Part shown: piece after piece, positions 31,700 to 43,800 of the stretch
How the letters are laid out: each line of letters starts with the position of its first letter
How positions within the stretch are numbered: the stretch's first letter is position 1
Assembly (NCBI GenBank): GCA_002794785.1
Contig: NBBA01000025.1
Coordinates: forward strand, 248,001 to 312,000
Direction: 5' to 3'
Origin: Coniferiporia sulphurascens
Taxonomy: Eukaryota > Basidiomycota > Agaricomycetes > Hymenochaetales > Hymenochaetaceae
DNA length: 64,000 bases
The notes under the pieces: model-generated
Seen by the model: only the letters and a program-made list of their open reading frames with translations
What the model was told of the DNA's origin: nothing
Databases searched by the model: none
Program-made: the position numbers and the translations under genes

Positions 31700-32160
31700 A
31701 AGTCACTCATGCTCTTGCTGTTATAATTCTTTAATGAGAAAATTTCTTCGATTTTGTGTGATGGGCGCAATATGGCACAGTGCGGTGTGGCCACTTCGAG
31801 CTCACTGTCAAGATGCAATGAACCCATCTATGTCCCTACAGGTGTAATTTTCAAATAATAAGTTTGTTTTTTTCGATTTTGGACGGCAGGTGCTGTGGGC
31901 GGGCACGGTACAGGGCAGAGCGGCGTGGCGAGGCCCCACTGCATGCTCACTATCAAGACAAGATGAAGCCACCCATTATTCTGTGAGTATAGTTTTTTAA
32001 TAAGAATTTTTTCGATTTTCTACAGCAGGCATGGCAGGCGCAGTGGGCGGGCACAGCGAGTGTTGTACATCATGGCAAGGCCACTTGTGTGTGAAACATC
32101 ATCTGTAGTAATGATTTTTTAAATAAACATTTTTTTTCGATTTTACATGGTGGGCATGCA
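31700..32160. repeat. Tandem array with TTCGATTTT boxes (~125 bp period)
   Basis: TTCGATTTT occurs at 31747, 31872, 32011 and 32136 (spacings 125, 139, 125). Each is preceded by an AAT/T-run and followed by a G/C-rich GGCGGGCAC-type block. Four diverged units are visible. Nothing coding is seen. Confidence 0.7.
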
Positions 32161-32529
32161 GTGGGCGCGCACAGTGGGTGTGATGGGCACGAGGCAGCAA
32201 CAAGGAGCGAGCGCTGTGTGGCAACGAGCAGCGGGTGTGGCGCAGCCAGGCACATGCCGCAGGCTACATCAAGGGTCTGGTCCCTGTCAGGGACCGCACC
32301 CCTTCCTAATCAGGCCCATGGCGGGCAGGCACCGACCCCGATGGCAGTGCCGAGCCTATTTGGCCGAGCTCCCGCATTGCTGGGATGCTGTGGACACTGA
32401 CAGAGGCAAGCCAACTGACTAAAGGCCCAATATGGGCAGTTTCAGCCACCCCAGTAACTTACTGGCTGGGTGTGATTACTCAAACACAGTAATTACAGGC
32501 TTGGGTACTAGCATATTGGTTAGCACTGG
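32161..32529. other. Unassigned spacer
   Basis: The first part is G/C-rich and imperfectly repeated, continuing the array's GGGCGCGCACAGTGGG style. The second part is neutral in composition. No ORF, LINE or LTR match was recognised. Confidence 0.4.
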
Positions 32530-32996
32530 TGCACCAGTCAGCGTAACTCCCCCATCTCTCTCCATTGCACCATGATGATGCCTTATTGTGTCATCCTTAC
32601 TCATTCTTGTGTCATAGCATCATGACAATGCCATATGATGCCATACTTACACCTTTGCTTACTGATAGTACTTCTATGTTGTTCCATGACCTTCCATAGT
32701 CATGTAAACCATCCCAGACAACCCACTACAGTAGCAAACACTTAGAGTAGCATAAAAGCCTGTAAAGTCGATAGCACAAGCCCTAAGCTTGTGCTCCTTG
32801 TTCATACAAGCCCAATACTGCACCTCACCAGCTACTGTGTGCTTTAACCAGTCAAATCGCCTCTTCATCATAACCCGATGACATCAAGGGAGACACTGCG
32901 TATCATCAACGATCAGGAAGCCCTGATGTTGATCCACCTTGCTACTGGCATCAGGAAGCCCCAACATCGATCACCGCATAACTGTTGAGCTTAACA
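32530..32996 (+). repeat. Diverged LTR-A, 5' end indistinct
   Basis: The 3' part follows LTR-A (AGCACAAGCCCTAAGCTTGTGCT hairpin near 32775-32797, AGGAAGCCCC motifs, end GTTGAGCTTAACA at 32996), but with many substitutions. The start cannot be fixed; homology is clear from CACCAGTCAGCG at about 32540. LINE-K follows immediately. This is the oldest-looking member of the family in the window. Confidence 0.7.
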
Positions 32997-34372
32997 CTCT
33001 CCACAGTCGCTCAGGTCCTCTGCCATGCTGGTCCCTATGGGGGTTACTGGCTGAGCTTCGACTCAGCATACTGGTGCAGACATGGCTTGATCTCACACTG
33101 CAGATGGCACAACCACCCCCCCTGGCCAGTGCAGTCGACCACCCACATTTTGGGTGGCTGTAGCACCTTCCAACCTTGGATATGATGCATCTGGCCACCT
33201 CAGGTACCCCTTCCTGTTAAGCTCAACGGTTACGCGGTGATCGACGTCGGGGCTTCCTGATCGACGAGACTGATGGTACGGCAACGGGGCTTCCTAGATG
33301 TCGTAAGTCGAAGGGGATCGTCGACGGGGCTTCCTGATCGACGAGGTGGACGTGGTAGGCTTCTTAGGATGTGTCGGGTTACGACGAAGCAACTGGTGGT
33401 CAAGTGGCACACAGTAAACTGGTGATAGCAGATAATGGGCTTGTATGAACAAAGAGCACAAGCTTAGGGCTTGTGCTACTGAAGTTACATGCTTATATGC
33501 TATTCTATGTGTTTGCTACTGTGGCGACTTGGTTAGGTATGTTTACCAGACTATGGAAGGTCATGGAACTCAAGGGAATGCCTTGGTAATACAAGTACGG
33601 TGATCAGTAAGCAAAGCACGTCATGATGGTGCAAGAAGGCGTCATCATGGCGTCTTATGGCGCAAGGCGAATAAGGGATGAGTAAGGCAGAGAAATGGGG
33701 GGGTTGCGCTGACTGATGATGACGAAGAGGAAGTGAGTCAGCGCAGGAGGAGGAAGTAAAGGAAAATTGTAACACTTCCAGTCCACCACTCAGAGTGGGC
33801 TGACGAAAACCGCCTCCCGGTTCTGCATTGTTGGCTTAAGCTGATGGGGCACCTCAACCGTCTTTCTGACCATGCTGTGGGTTCTATCTGGCTAGCCTTT
33901 GCTACAATGGACCTGGACAGCCACCCAACCAATGAAGATATGGACTTGGACCTCTTATGGGATTACATGCGTCATATGCTCGGACCACAAACCCAGGACT
34001 TGGACCTGGCCCTTTTGGAGCTCTCAGGTACACTTCCTCCCTTTTCTCTTGACTAAGTGTCTGCCTTTCGAATTCCTACAGAAACGTCTTGGCCAGTGCT
34101 CTTGTCATCCCTTTCTCCTTTCTAAACTTCTTATTTTAACCTGCCTTCATCTGCTTGGTCTGTTTGTAGCAATATGTATCCCTCCTTCTCCTGTTTCTTA
34201 CACTAAATAGGGGCTCTCCACACTTCAGCACCCTTCAGGGAGCAGAGCCCCCACCCAGTTTTGTGCAATGTGCAATGACAGGCACCTCTGTTGTTATGTA
34301 GTTAGTGCCCCCCTCCAGGGGGGCAGCTTGTAATTATGTAATACTGCAGGAATAATAAATAAATAAATAAAA
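32997..34372 (+). mobile_element. LINE-K, 3' part
   Basis: It starts in the post-RNase H block (TVAQVLCHAGPYGGYWLSFDS) and includes WHNHPPWPVQSTTHILGGC. It is interrupted by LTR-A at 33215-33774, then resumes with LPVHHSEWADENRL and ends LSGTLPPFSLD (stop 34054-34056). The 3' UTR has a GCCCCCC-TCCA-GGGGGGC hairpin (about 34308-34325) and an AATAAATAAATAAATAAAA tail to 34372. It belongs to the LINE-A subfamily. Confidence 0.85.
33215..33774 (-). repeat. Solo LTR-A in LINE-K
   Basis: It reads TGTTAAGCTCAACGG...AAATTGTAACA (560 bp), sense minus, TSD CTTCC at 33210-33214 and 33775-33779. It splits LINE-K at the LPVHHSEWAD region; the LINE frame resumes exactly after the right TSD. Confidence 0.93.
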
Positions 34373-34417
34373 GGGCACATCCCCCCATTCCACTAATTTC
34401 TTATGCTCTACCCCTCC

Positions 34418-34975
34418 TGTTACAATTTTCCTTTACTTTCCCTTACTGCGCTGACTCACTTCCTCTTCGTCATCATCAGTCAGCGCACCTCCCCTATTTC
34501 TTTACCTTACTCATCCTTATTCACCTCGCGCCATAAGACACCATGATGACGCCTTATTGCACCATCATGATGTGCTTTGCTTACTGATCACTGCACTTGT
34601 ATTACCAAGGCCTTCCTTGAGTTTCCATGACCTTCCATAGTCTGGTAAACACACCTAACCAAGTCGCTACAGTAGCAAACACATAGAGTAGCATATAAGC
34701 ATGTAACTTCAGCAGCACAAGCCCTAAGCTTGTGCTCTTTGTTCATACAAGCCCATTATCTGCTACCACCAGTCTACTGTGTGCCACTTGGCCATTAGTC
34801 GCTTCATTGTAACCCGACTCGCTATAGAAGCCTACCACATCCACATCGCCGATCAGGAAGCCCCATCGACGATCACCCTCGACTTACGACATCTAGGAAG
34901 CCCCGTTGCCATACCATCAGTTCTGACGATCAGGAAGCCCCAACGTTGATCACCACGTAACCATTGAGCTTAACA
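34418..34975 (+). repeat. Solo LTR-A in LINE-L
   Basis: It reads TGTTACAATTTTCC...GAGCTTAACA (558 bp) with TSD CCTCC at 34413-34417 and 34976-34980. The TATA-like box and hairpin are present (about 34693-34738). It separates the LINE-L fragment ending in CCCCTCC from CCTCCCCTTTTGAGTATTT. Confidence 0.93.
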
Positions 34976-35084
34976 CCTCCCCTTTTGAGTATTTAAAAAC
35001 ATCCCATGCACTGCGTCTTTGGCGCACCCCCCACTCTATTGGTCATCGTCGTTTTAACACTGCGGCTAACACCCCTTTTTCCTT

Positions 35085-35698
35085 TTGTTGCAGGTCTGTG
35101 TCCCCCAAGTTCAACCGGCCCCAGCATACACACATCCCCCATGGATGGACCCTCTTGCTTTCGGGCAAGGTCAGATCAGCTTCTCCACCCCCACACCCCC
35201 AGTGGCTTGTGACACCCACGATCACTTCGTGGCACAAGCACATGCCCTCTGCACCAAATCCTCCCTGCAGATCTTTACTGATGGCTCATGCATTGGCAAT
35301 GACTCAGGATCTGCCATCTGTGCCATGCAGGGCCCCTGTCAACTGGGGTCCATTCACCTGGCATCCCCCACCCCAGCCACAGCCATGGATGCCGAGATAA
35401 TTTCACTTACCTCAGCACTGGACTGGGCAGCCCATCACCTCAGGGAACAGCTTGCAGGCGTCTCGGACATCCACTTCTTCTCTGACTCGCTTGCAGCCCT
35501 CCACCTTATCCACACGTGGGCCCCATCACCTGGCACTCACCTCCTCCACCATTGGAAGGCTGGGGTTGAGACCCTCCTAGACTCCTTTCCAAACATTGCC
35601 ATCCACTTCGCCTGGTGCCCTGGTCACGAGGACATCCCCAACAATGAGTGGGCCGACTTGGAAGCGAAGCTAGCAACAGAGCTCCCCCTTCTACCCTT
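35085..35698 (+). pseudogene. LINE-L RNase H domain
   Basis: An open frame with RNase H hallmarks in order: FTDGSCIGNDSGSAIC, AMDAEIISLTSA, FFSDSLAALHLI and WCPGHEDIPNNEWADLEAKL. All four catalytic acids appear kept. The frame is cut by LINE-M at 35698 and continues at 38804 (TLAPSISALKEQATNAL, PLASTADKYLAVHGIPS). Upstream coding is interrupted by the LTR-A. It belonged to a LINE polyprotein and is not an independent gene. Confidence 0.85.
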
Positions 35699-35999
35699 TT
35701 TTTTTAATTTTAAAAATTATTCCTGGAGTATTACATAATTACAAGCTGCCCCCCCGAAGGGGAGGCCCTAACTACATAACAATGGAGATGCCTGTCATCA
35801 TGCAATGCATGAAACTGGGCAGGGGACCTGCTCCCCAAAGGGTGCCACAGTGTGAAGGTCCGCTATTAGTACAGAGGCACAGAAGTGGAAGGAGGAGTAC
35901 ATATTGCTATGACAAAACCAACAGATAAGGGCAGGTTAAGGAAGAAGCTTAGAATGGAGAAAGGGAGGGCAGGAGCACTGGCCGAGACATATGGTTAGG

Positions 36000-38788
36000 A
36001 GTCCAAAAGGCAGCCACAGATCAGAGAGAAATGGTGGGAGTGCACCTGAAAGCTCTAGAAGAGCTGGGTCCGAGTCCTGGATATGGGGTCCAAGCATATG
36101 ATGCATGTATTCCCTAAGGAGGTCCAGGTCCATATCCTGGTTGGTAGGGTGGCCCTCGAGCTCCATTGCAGTGAATGGTGCCGGAGGTCCTGTCAGAAAG
36201 GCAGTTCAGGTGCCCCATCAGCCGCAGCCAACGATGCAGAACCGGAATACGGTTTTCATCAGCCCACTCAGAGTGGTGGACTGGAAGGGGGATTTTGGCT
36301 GGCCAGATGCACTTAATCCAGGGTCAGAAAGTAGAACACCCGCCCAGAATGTGAGCGGTCATCTGCACAGGCCAGGGGGGGTGGTTGTGCCACCTGCAGT
36401 GGGAGATCAGGCCATGCCTGTGCCAGTAGGCTGAGTCAAAGCTCAGCCAGTAGCCCCCATAGGGACCAGTGCAACAGAGGACTTGTGCCACTGCAGAGAG
36501 GTGGTGGTGGGGGTGGTCTGCAGAGTGGGTGAGCAGCTTCCATGGGTGGTGGGAAGGGGTGCTGTGCACCACCAAGTACTTGTCGGTGGTGGAGGCAAGA
36601 GGGTGGGCTAGGGATAGTGTCCACCTTTCGACTAGGGTCTTGGTGGCCACTTCCTTGAGGGCAGAGATGGAGGGTGCAAGCTGTGAGGGGGGAGCTCTGT
36701 GGCATGTTTCGCTTCATCATCAGCCCATTCATTCCCAGGGACATCTGAATGACCCAGACACCACGCAAAGTGAATGGTGAGGCCTGGATGCAAGTCCAGA
36801 AGTGTCTCGACCCCTGCCTTCCAAAGGTGAAGGAGGTGGGTGCCAGGGATGGTGGCCCAAGTGTGGAAAAGGTTGAGTGCCATCAGTGAATTGGACAGAA
36901 AGAACAGGTCCGATGCGTCTGGCAGATGGGAAATGAGGCAGTGCGCAGCCCAGCCCAGGGCAGTTTTATTTTTATTTTTAATTATTATTCCTGCAGTATT
37001 ACATAATTACAAGCTGCCCCCCTGGAGGGGGGGCCCTAACTACATAACAATGGAGGTGCCCATCATTGTGCATTGCACAAAACTGGGCAGGGGCTCTGCT
37101 CCCTGAAGGGTGCCGAAGTGTGGAGAGCCCCTATTTAGTGTAAGAAACAGGAGAAGGAGGGATACATATCACTACGAACAAACCAAGCAGATGAAGGCAG
37201 GTTAAAATAAGAAGCTTAGAAAGGAGAAAGGGATGACAAGAGTGCCAGCCAAGATGTTTCCATAGGAACTCGAAAGGCAGACACTTAGTCAAGGGAAAAG
37301 GGAGGAAGCATACCTGAGAGCTCCAAAAGGGCTGGGTCCAAGTTCTGGGTTTGTGGTCCGAGCATACGATGCATGTAATCCTGTAGGAGGCCAGCCTGGG
37401 GCAGTGGCAAGTGAGAAGATCTCCATGTCCATAGCCATGGTGCAGGTGGGGGAGGCAAGGTGGCACAACTGTAGCTTGGTGGTGCTGCACATGGTGCAGA
37501 TAGCAGATCCCAAGGCTGTTCCAATGCAAGAGCCATCAGTGAAGACCTGGAGGTGGGGGGTGGTGCTGAGGTCCAGGGCAGCCTGCATGAACTCTTTGCA
37601 TGTGTCGCAGGTAACCAGGAGGGAGGGGAGGGTGAAAGTGACCCATCCACCTGTAAAGGCCAATGGGTCCGTCCAGGGTGGATGCATGTATGCAGGGACG
37701 GGTTGTACCCGAGGAACTCGGACCTGCAAAGAAAGGGAAAAAGGTCCATTAGTTACATTATGGAAACGTTTGTGGCCAATAGAGTGGGGGGTGCACCAGA
37801 GGCACAGAGAATGGGATGTTTTTAGATATTCAAAGTAAAAAAAAAGGGGAGGGACTGAGCATAGGAAATTAGTAGAGAAGGGGGAGGTGCCTTTGTAGAC
37901 ACTGAGGATCCATTGGCAGGCCGTGTTTTGCATGGACTGGAGACAGTTGACCAGGGTTTTCTGGTGGTGGCCATGGTACCAGACTGGTGCACCCCATGCT
38001 AGGACAGAGCAGATGCAGCTGGTGTACAGTCGGAGGAGGAGCAGGATGGAGACTCTGTGTTCAGTGTTGCCTAGAATGCAGAGGGCAGTGAGGGTGGAGA
38101 GTCCCTTGGAGCACATTCGCTCAACATGGGGCTTGAAGGTCAGGCCTGGGTCCCACCAAATTCCGAGCCACCTGAGTGGTCAGGAGGGTTGGATGAGGGT
38201 GTTGGGGTCGATTTGAATCCTGGTGGTGTCCCAGCCATGATAGCCGACTCTGCACCAAGGGGGGTGGAAGTGGAGAGCCTCTGTTTTGGCAGCTTCAATG
38301 TTGAGACCAATGTCACCAAAGAGGCTGTCAAGTTGGTGATGTGCATCAGCCAGGTGGTGGCAGTTGGATACTATGGAGGGGCCAACACATATTAGTAAGT
38401 GGTCGTCAACATATGCTAGCACTGTAGTGCCAGCTTGGTGAAAGTGCTGGAGGACTACACCTGCAAAAATTGTTGACAGGATGGGGGAGACTGGTGATCC
38501 CTGGGGGGTGCCAAAGTCAGGTTTGGGGGTGGTTGGGAGGGTGGTGCCATCAAAAGCAACTGCAACCTGCCTATCCATCATGAAGGAGAGGCACCAGTCT
38601 GCCATGTTGGGCAGGCACTGGAGCTCCAGCAGTTGTTGGTGGAGGCGGCAGGGGTGCACCGAGTCAAAGAAGCCCTGTATGTTGACCACAAGGACCAAGC
38701 ACACAAGGCCCTTCGAGTGGGCATTCTCCACTATCTGTAAAAGGTGTTGGGTGGCATTGTAGACTGAATGTTCTTGACACCCCCCATA
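36000..38788 (-). pseudogene. LINE-M ORF2: RT, RNase H, C-terminal region
   Basis: In the minus sense the RT is good (38180-38731: NIQGFFDSVHPCRLH, TPQGSPVSPILS, AYVDDHLLICVG). It is followed by ILGNTEHRVSILLL, GAPVWYHGHHQKTL and RNase H (FTDGSCIGTALGSAIC, AMDMEIFSLATA). LINE-N interrupts RNase H; WCLGHSDVPGNEWAD follows on the far side. The motif A catalytic aspartate is replaced (VVNIQGFF against VVDIQGFF in LINE-E). Frameshifts lie near 38150 and 36720. Confidence 0.85.
36965..37391 (-). mobile_element. LINE-N, short 3' fragment nested in LINE-M
   Basis: The minus-strand tail is at 36965-36983. The 3' UTR with the C-run/G-run hairpin (about 37016-37032) and the last ORF2 codons (MHRMLGPQTQNLDPALLEL, LSGMLPPFSLD) follow. 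The host repeats CAGCCCAGGGCAGT (36951-36964) and CAGCCTGGGGCAGT (37392-37405) differ at two of 14 positions and are the aged TSD. In size and form it copies the LINE-B event. Confidence 0.85.
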
Positions 38789-39276
38789 CCCCCTTCTACC
38801 CTTGCACCCTCCATCTCTGCCTTGAAGGAGCAGGCCACCAATGCCCTCATGGAATGCTGGTCCCTCTCCCTCACCCGCCCCCTAGCCTCCACAGCTGACA
38901 AATACCTAGCTGTCCATGGCATCCCCTCACGGCATCCCCACAAGCTCCTAGTGCATTCAGTGGACCACCCTCGCCACGAGCTGTCAGCAGTCACTCAGGT
39001 TCTATCCTTCTTGTCCTCTCACCACCACCATCTCTGGTTTTCACTTGGGGTCATCTAGGGGTTCATCACAGCAACCCATACTCTGGTCTGGTATACTACT
39101 GGGTCAATATGAGAGAAGGCTACTGACTGCACACTGGTCCTCCGGAGTGTGCGCTCACTGGTTGTGCAGTCACTGTAATGGCAGTTGTGAAGACGCAAAA
39201 GGGGCTTTCAGGCTCACCAGAGGGTATGCAACCTGTTGATAATGTTGCACAGGGGGGATGACTCAGTGAGGATGAT

Positions 39277-39302
39277 TAGCCCCACTCAATTGCAAGTTAT
39301 TG
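39277..39302 (+). repeat. Harbinger left terminal inverted repeat
   Basis: The 26 bp begin AGCCCC at 39277 and pair with 48735-48760 with mismatches at two positions. It adjoins the ATT duplication. Confidence 0.9.
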
Positions 39303-40542
39303 TTCGATTTTTACTCCGGCAGGAGGATGTACCATTGCGTCAGTTTGATATTGGGCAGAGAGATTGGACCTGGGAGCTTGGTGGATTCCTTTTTGGGCGA
39401 GGAAACTTGCAATTCCTTACGAGTGCTCTGGAGCACTTGTACCATAGTTTTTTCATTGGAGCTAGAATTTGTCCATGTGCTTCCTGTCCATACATGGATG
39501 AGTTTGTAAAGTGCATTATGTACTGAATGCATAGATCATTGTTTTCCTTACTTAGGGCTTACAAATAGATCTACACACTTGTTTTTGGGTTGCCTGCAAG
39601 ATATATGCATGCATTCTAAATTAAGCGTGTGTCTCAGAACTCTGCAACAAAGATGCAAGAACACGCTCGGCGTCTCATGTACCTTGCTGTGCTTCTTCTT
39701 GCTGGCAGCAAGGATGATGACAAAGAGCTTCTCGGTCTTCTGATGGCTTCGGTTGCATTGGGGTCCTTGCAATGGAACGCTCGTGGTCCGTACAATGCCA
39801 TACATTTGCAAGACTTCTTGACGAAGTTGCTGCATACAGCAAGTGATTGGCACTTCAAGGCATTTTTGAGGTGTGTATATGCTAATTTCTGGCATGTATG
39901 CATATTAAAATCGAACAGAATGGATAAAAACAGCTTTGTAAAGCTGCACGACCTTATCAAGGATGACCCTGTCTTTGTTTCGACTGGTACAAAGCCCAAG
40001 CATCCCCCTTGGTACCAGCTGGCGGTCCCTCTCCTCCGTTATGGCTACAACCCCGTGCTTAAGGCTGCCGAGCAATCTTCGATTGCAGAAGGCACCGTTT
40101 ATTTGTATTGTTTGTGTGTCATACATGCCTTCCATCAGATCAGGCCTGCTCATCTTTTGTGGCCTGATTCCAGGCATCAGGCACATCTCAAAGCCATTAC
40201 AGCTGAATTGGGACTCCCGGGATGCATAGGAATAATAGACAGATCCCTCATCCCACTTGCGAACAAGCTGCTTGAGGATGGGGAGTTGTACTGGTGCCAT
40301 AAAAAGTTTTACACAGTATGTTTCAGATCTTCTTGTATGTGCACATGTGCCTTGGTCCTGATCATCTTATGTTATTTATTAGGTTGTCCTGCAGGCCATC
40401 TGTGACCACAAGTCTCAGTTTATTGAATTTGAACTAGGATGGCCAGGGAACGTTCATGACATGACAGTTTTCAGGGAGTCAGACCTATGGATCAACAAGA
40501 GCCAATATTTCGAAGATGATGAGTATATTCTTGCTGATAAAG

Positions 40543-40800
40543 TCTTAAAATCTACGCACTTTGTGGTAGACGATGAGGTGCAGTGGTGAAGTTCAGGCAA
40601 GGTGGGTTATCAGCGTAAACCGATGATATTTCTAGGGCGAGACCAGCTCCCCTTATATACACGTTCCGTGGGCTAGTACTACTATAACTATCTAGCTCCT
40701 ATATCGTATGGCGTTATCATTGCGTTATCATTCACTTAGTAAGGTAGTTGGTCTTATGACCACGTACTATATTTATATCATTCGTTATATTTATTTAATA
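40543..40800 (-). repeat. Copia-R 3' LTR
   Basis: In the element's sense it runs TATTAAATAAATATAACG...GATTTTAAGA. It begins directly after the polypurine tract GAAGGGGAG. A TATATAAG box lies near 40650-40660 on the minus strand. The termini are TA...GA, not TG...CA. Confidence 0.93.
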
Positions 40801-40812
40801 CTCCCCTTCAAA
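40801..40812 (-). promoter_or_regulatory. Copia-R polypurine tract
   Basis: In the minus sense TTTGAAGGGGAG lies directly before the 3' LTR and overlaps the last codons of the polyprotein. It would prime plus-strand synthesis and so define the LTR start as TATTAA. Confidence 0.75.
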
Positions 40813-43800
40813 CTTTTACTAGGCGGAGTAGACTTGTAAAACGTTTGATTAATTCAATCGTTAGCGCTTTTGTCATAATATCAGCCTTTTGCTGTCCAGT
40901 TGGAATATATGAAACTGATATTGTTTCATTTTCAATATAATCTCGTAAAAAATCTTTTCGTATGTCAATATGTTTTGTTCGTTGCGTATATTTTTGTTCT
41001 GTTGAGTTTACTATTGTTATGGCTGCTTGATTATCACATAATATTTTCGTAGGTGTATCCAAGGTCTGCAGTACCTCTTCAACCAGTCTTCTTAGCCATA
41101 TTGCTTCTTTTACTCCATGAGTTAAAGCTTGTAATTCAGCTTCGCATACTGATAGTGACACTAATTCTTGTTTTTTACTTGACCAGGATGTTGTTGCGTT
41201 TCCTATTTGGAATATATATCCTGATATAGCTTTATGTCCTTCTTGTGTCATTCCGTCAGCATCGGTATATCCTATTAACTCGATTGGTTCCTTTCCTCCG
41301 AGTATTAACCAATAATCGTTCATTCCTTTTAGATATTTAAAACAATGTTTTACTGCATTGTAATGTTCAATACTAGGTTTATTCAAATGCCTAGCAAATT
41401 GACCTGTTGCGAATGATATGTCAGGTCTCGTACAATCTGCTGCATATCGTAATGCTCCAACCATGTTCATATATGGTATTTGATTCATGAAGTTTACTTC
41501 TTCATTAGTTGGATTTTCGAGTGATTTTAACACTTGACCCGGTGTCATTGGTGTTCGTACCATTGCAGCGTTTTTTAATTTGTATTTTTCTATTATATTA
41601 TCAATATAATGTTTTTGTCTTAATTTTATAATTCTTTCTTCTCGGTTTCTTTCAATTTCAATGCCGAGTAACCAATGTATGTCGTTTCCGTCAGTGAATT
41701 TTACATGCTTTCCAATTTCATCTTTAAAGGCTTTTATTATCATTAGATTTAAGCCACATATCGTTATATCGTCAACATGTATGAAAAGTATAAGAATTGT
41801 TTTCCCTTTTTCTTTTCTTAGGAATACTGCGTTATCTTGTACTGCTCTTGTTAGTCCTATTCCGATTAATATTTCGGATAATTTTTTATACCATCGTCTG
41901 CCTGCTTGTTTTAATCCATATAAGGCTTTATTTAATTTTAAAACTTGTCCAGGTTTTATTTCGATTAGATTTCCTGGTGGTGGTTTTATGTATATGTTTT
42001 CATCTTTTTCTAATTCACCATATAAGTAAGCTGATTTTATATCGATTTGGTGAATTTCGTAATTATTTGTTGTGCTCCAACTTAATATAGTTCTTACTGT
42101 AGCTAATCGTGCTACTGGAGCAAATGTGTCGTTTGAATAATAGTCGATGCCTTCTTTCTGGGCAAATCCTTGAACTACTAATCTTGCTTTGTATCGTTCA
42201 ATTTCTCCATTTGCTAATCTTTTTGTTTTATAAACAAATCTTGTTCCGATTATATTTGCTTCTTTTGGTGGATCAATGATTTTCCATGTAGATCTTTCGA
42301 TTAACGTTTTTATTTCTTCTTTCATTGCCGTAATCCACTGATTTGCGTCAATTCGATTGATCGCTTGTTGGTATGAATTTGGATTGCCTATTAATTCCGT
42401 ATTGAATTGATTGAATTCCGTAAGATAAGCGACTGTGTTTTGTTCGTCAAAATTCAGACCTAATGATCGTTTCGTTGCTTTAATATTTCTTATTGGTCTT
42501 TCATTTGTTAATTCTTTTATTTGCTTGTTTTGTTTTTCTGTTATATTCTCCCCTTCAATTTTGGATGGAGGAGAATCTAAAAATTGTAAGTTTCGTTCAA
42601 CTGTTATTTTTCTATTGTGATAGGTTCTATGACCTTTACTTTCTTCATCAAATCCTAACCATTGTGCATATATTCCTTTTGGTTGTAATTTATTTACGTC
42701 TTCTTGTTTTATTATGCAATATTGGCCGAATTCTTTTAAATCGTCTATGTTGTAATTTTCGTTATATCGTTTGAAATATGGTGTTTTAAATTCAATAGCG
42801 CTCTTTGGCGTTCTATTGTAAACGTAAGTACTGTATTTTACAGCTTCTCCCCATAAACTGGGTGGTAATTTTGCTTGTAGCAGATTTACTCGTGTATTGT
42901 TTAAAATCGTTTGATGTGATCGTTCTGCTACTCCATTTTGTTGTGGCATATTGTGAACAGTCAGCTTTCATATTGTTCCATTTTTTTCTAAATATTCAGT
43001 GAATTGTTTGCTTAAAAACACTGTATTGTTATCGCTTTGTAATATTTTTATTTTTATATTGAATTGGGTATTTAGCATAGTAGCCCAAGTCGTATAAGCA
43101 TTTAAGCCTTCGTCTTTTGTTTTTAATAAAATCATTTTTATCCATCTTGTAGCATCGTCTACAAGGGTTAGAAGGTATTTATATCCTCCAATAGCATGTG
43201 TGGATGCTGGACCCCATATGTCCATGTGTATGTGATCGCCAAATTTTTCGGCTAACTTCGAAAAACGTAATTTTGGGATTTGCATTCTTTTTATATTTGC
43301 TTCAATACAGATTGTGCATTGAGTTTCATCGTAATTTGATATTTTATTATTTGTAATTTGATCTTCTTTTAGTAATCGTTTTATGTAAGCGTAACTTATA
43401 TGTCCGAGTTTTTTGTGAAGTTCGAATAATGTTACATTTTTTGTAGCCGCTTGTACATTGTTATTAAATATACTATACAATCCATTTGTATTTTTTATTT
43501 TTCCGCATAAAGATCCATTAGGATACTTTATTGTGCATTCATTTGCTTTATAAATAAATTCGTAACCGTCTTGACATAGAAGTCCTTGAGAGACTAATGT
43601 CATATTCATTTTAGGATTATAATATACGTTTGATAGTTTTATGACACTTACCGAGTGTCCGTTGGGGATGTAAAGCTTAAAATCCCCTACTATGTTTGCC
43701 ATAAATGTTGTTTTGTTTGCGGCTGTTATCGTAATTGCGTCGGTTTTGTATGTATTTCGTAATCGATTTAGATATGGTGTTAGATGTATCGTTGCACCAG

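Larger units (their letters stand above)
35699..38788 (-). mobile_element. LINE-M, minus strand, 5' truncated, exact TSD
   Basis: The tail (T-run on +) is at 35699-35712, the 5' truncation at 38788 inside the RT (YGGCQEHSVYNATQH). The 15-bp TSD CCCCCTTCTACCCTT is perfect, so the whole 3.1-kb element is delimited. It contains the nested LINE-N at 36965-37391. The C-terminus LSGALPPFLSDL places it with LINE-E. Confidence 0.93.
34373..39003 (+). mobile_element. LINE-L pieces (F subfamily), split by LTR-A and LINE-M
   Basis: LINE-L is present at 34373-34417, 34976-35698 and 38789-39003. The sequence reads from the STNFL block through RNase H to HELSAVTQV, where module X copy 2 starts at 39004. 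LINE-M is inserted between ATELP and PSTLAPSISALKE with a perfect 15-bp duplication (35684-35698 and 38789-38803). DPLAFGQGQISF places it with LINE-F and LINE-O. Confidence 0.87.

Noticed and set aside
31026..32160. CRISPR-like or satellite array
   Set aside because: The units are too diverged, without constant repeats and unique spacers, and the organism is a eukaryote.
42968..42970. Programmed readthrough or frameshift in copia-R
   Set aside because: A lone TGA in the middle of integrase is not where copia elements recode, and CpG decay elsewhere in this copy explains it more simply.
41661..43002. Plus-strand ORFs of 60-120 codons within copia-R
   Set aside because: They are antisense to a firm copia polyprotein and consist of Phe/Leu/Ile-rich low-complexity sequence expected from reading AT-rich DNA backwards.
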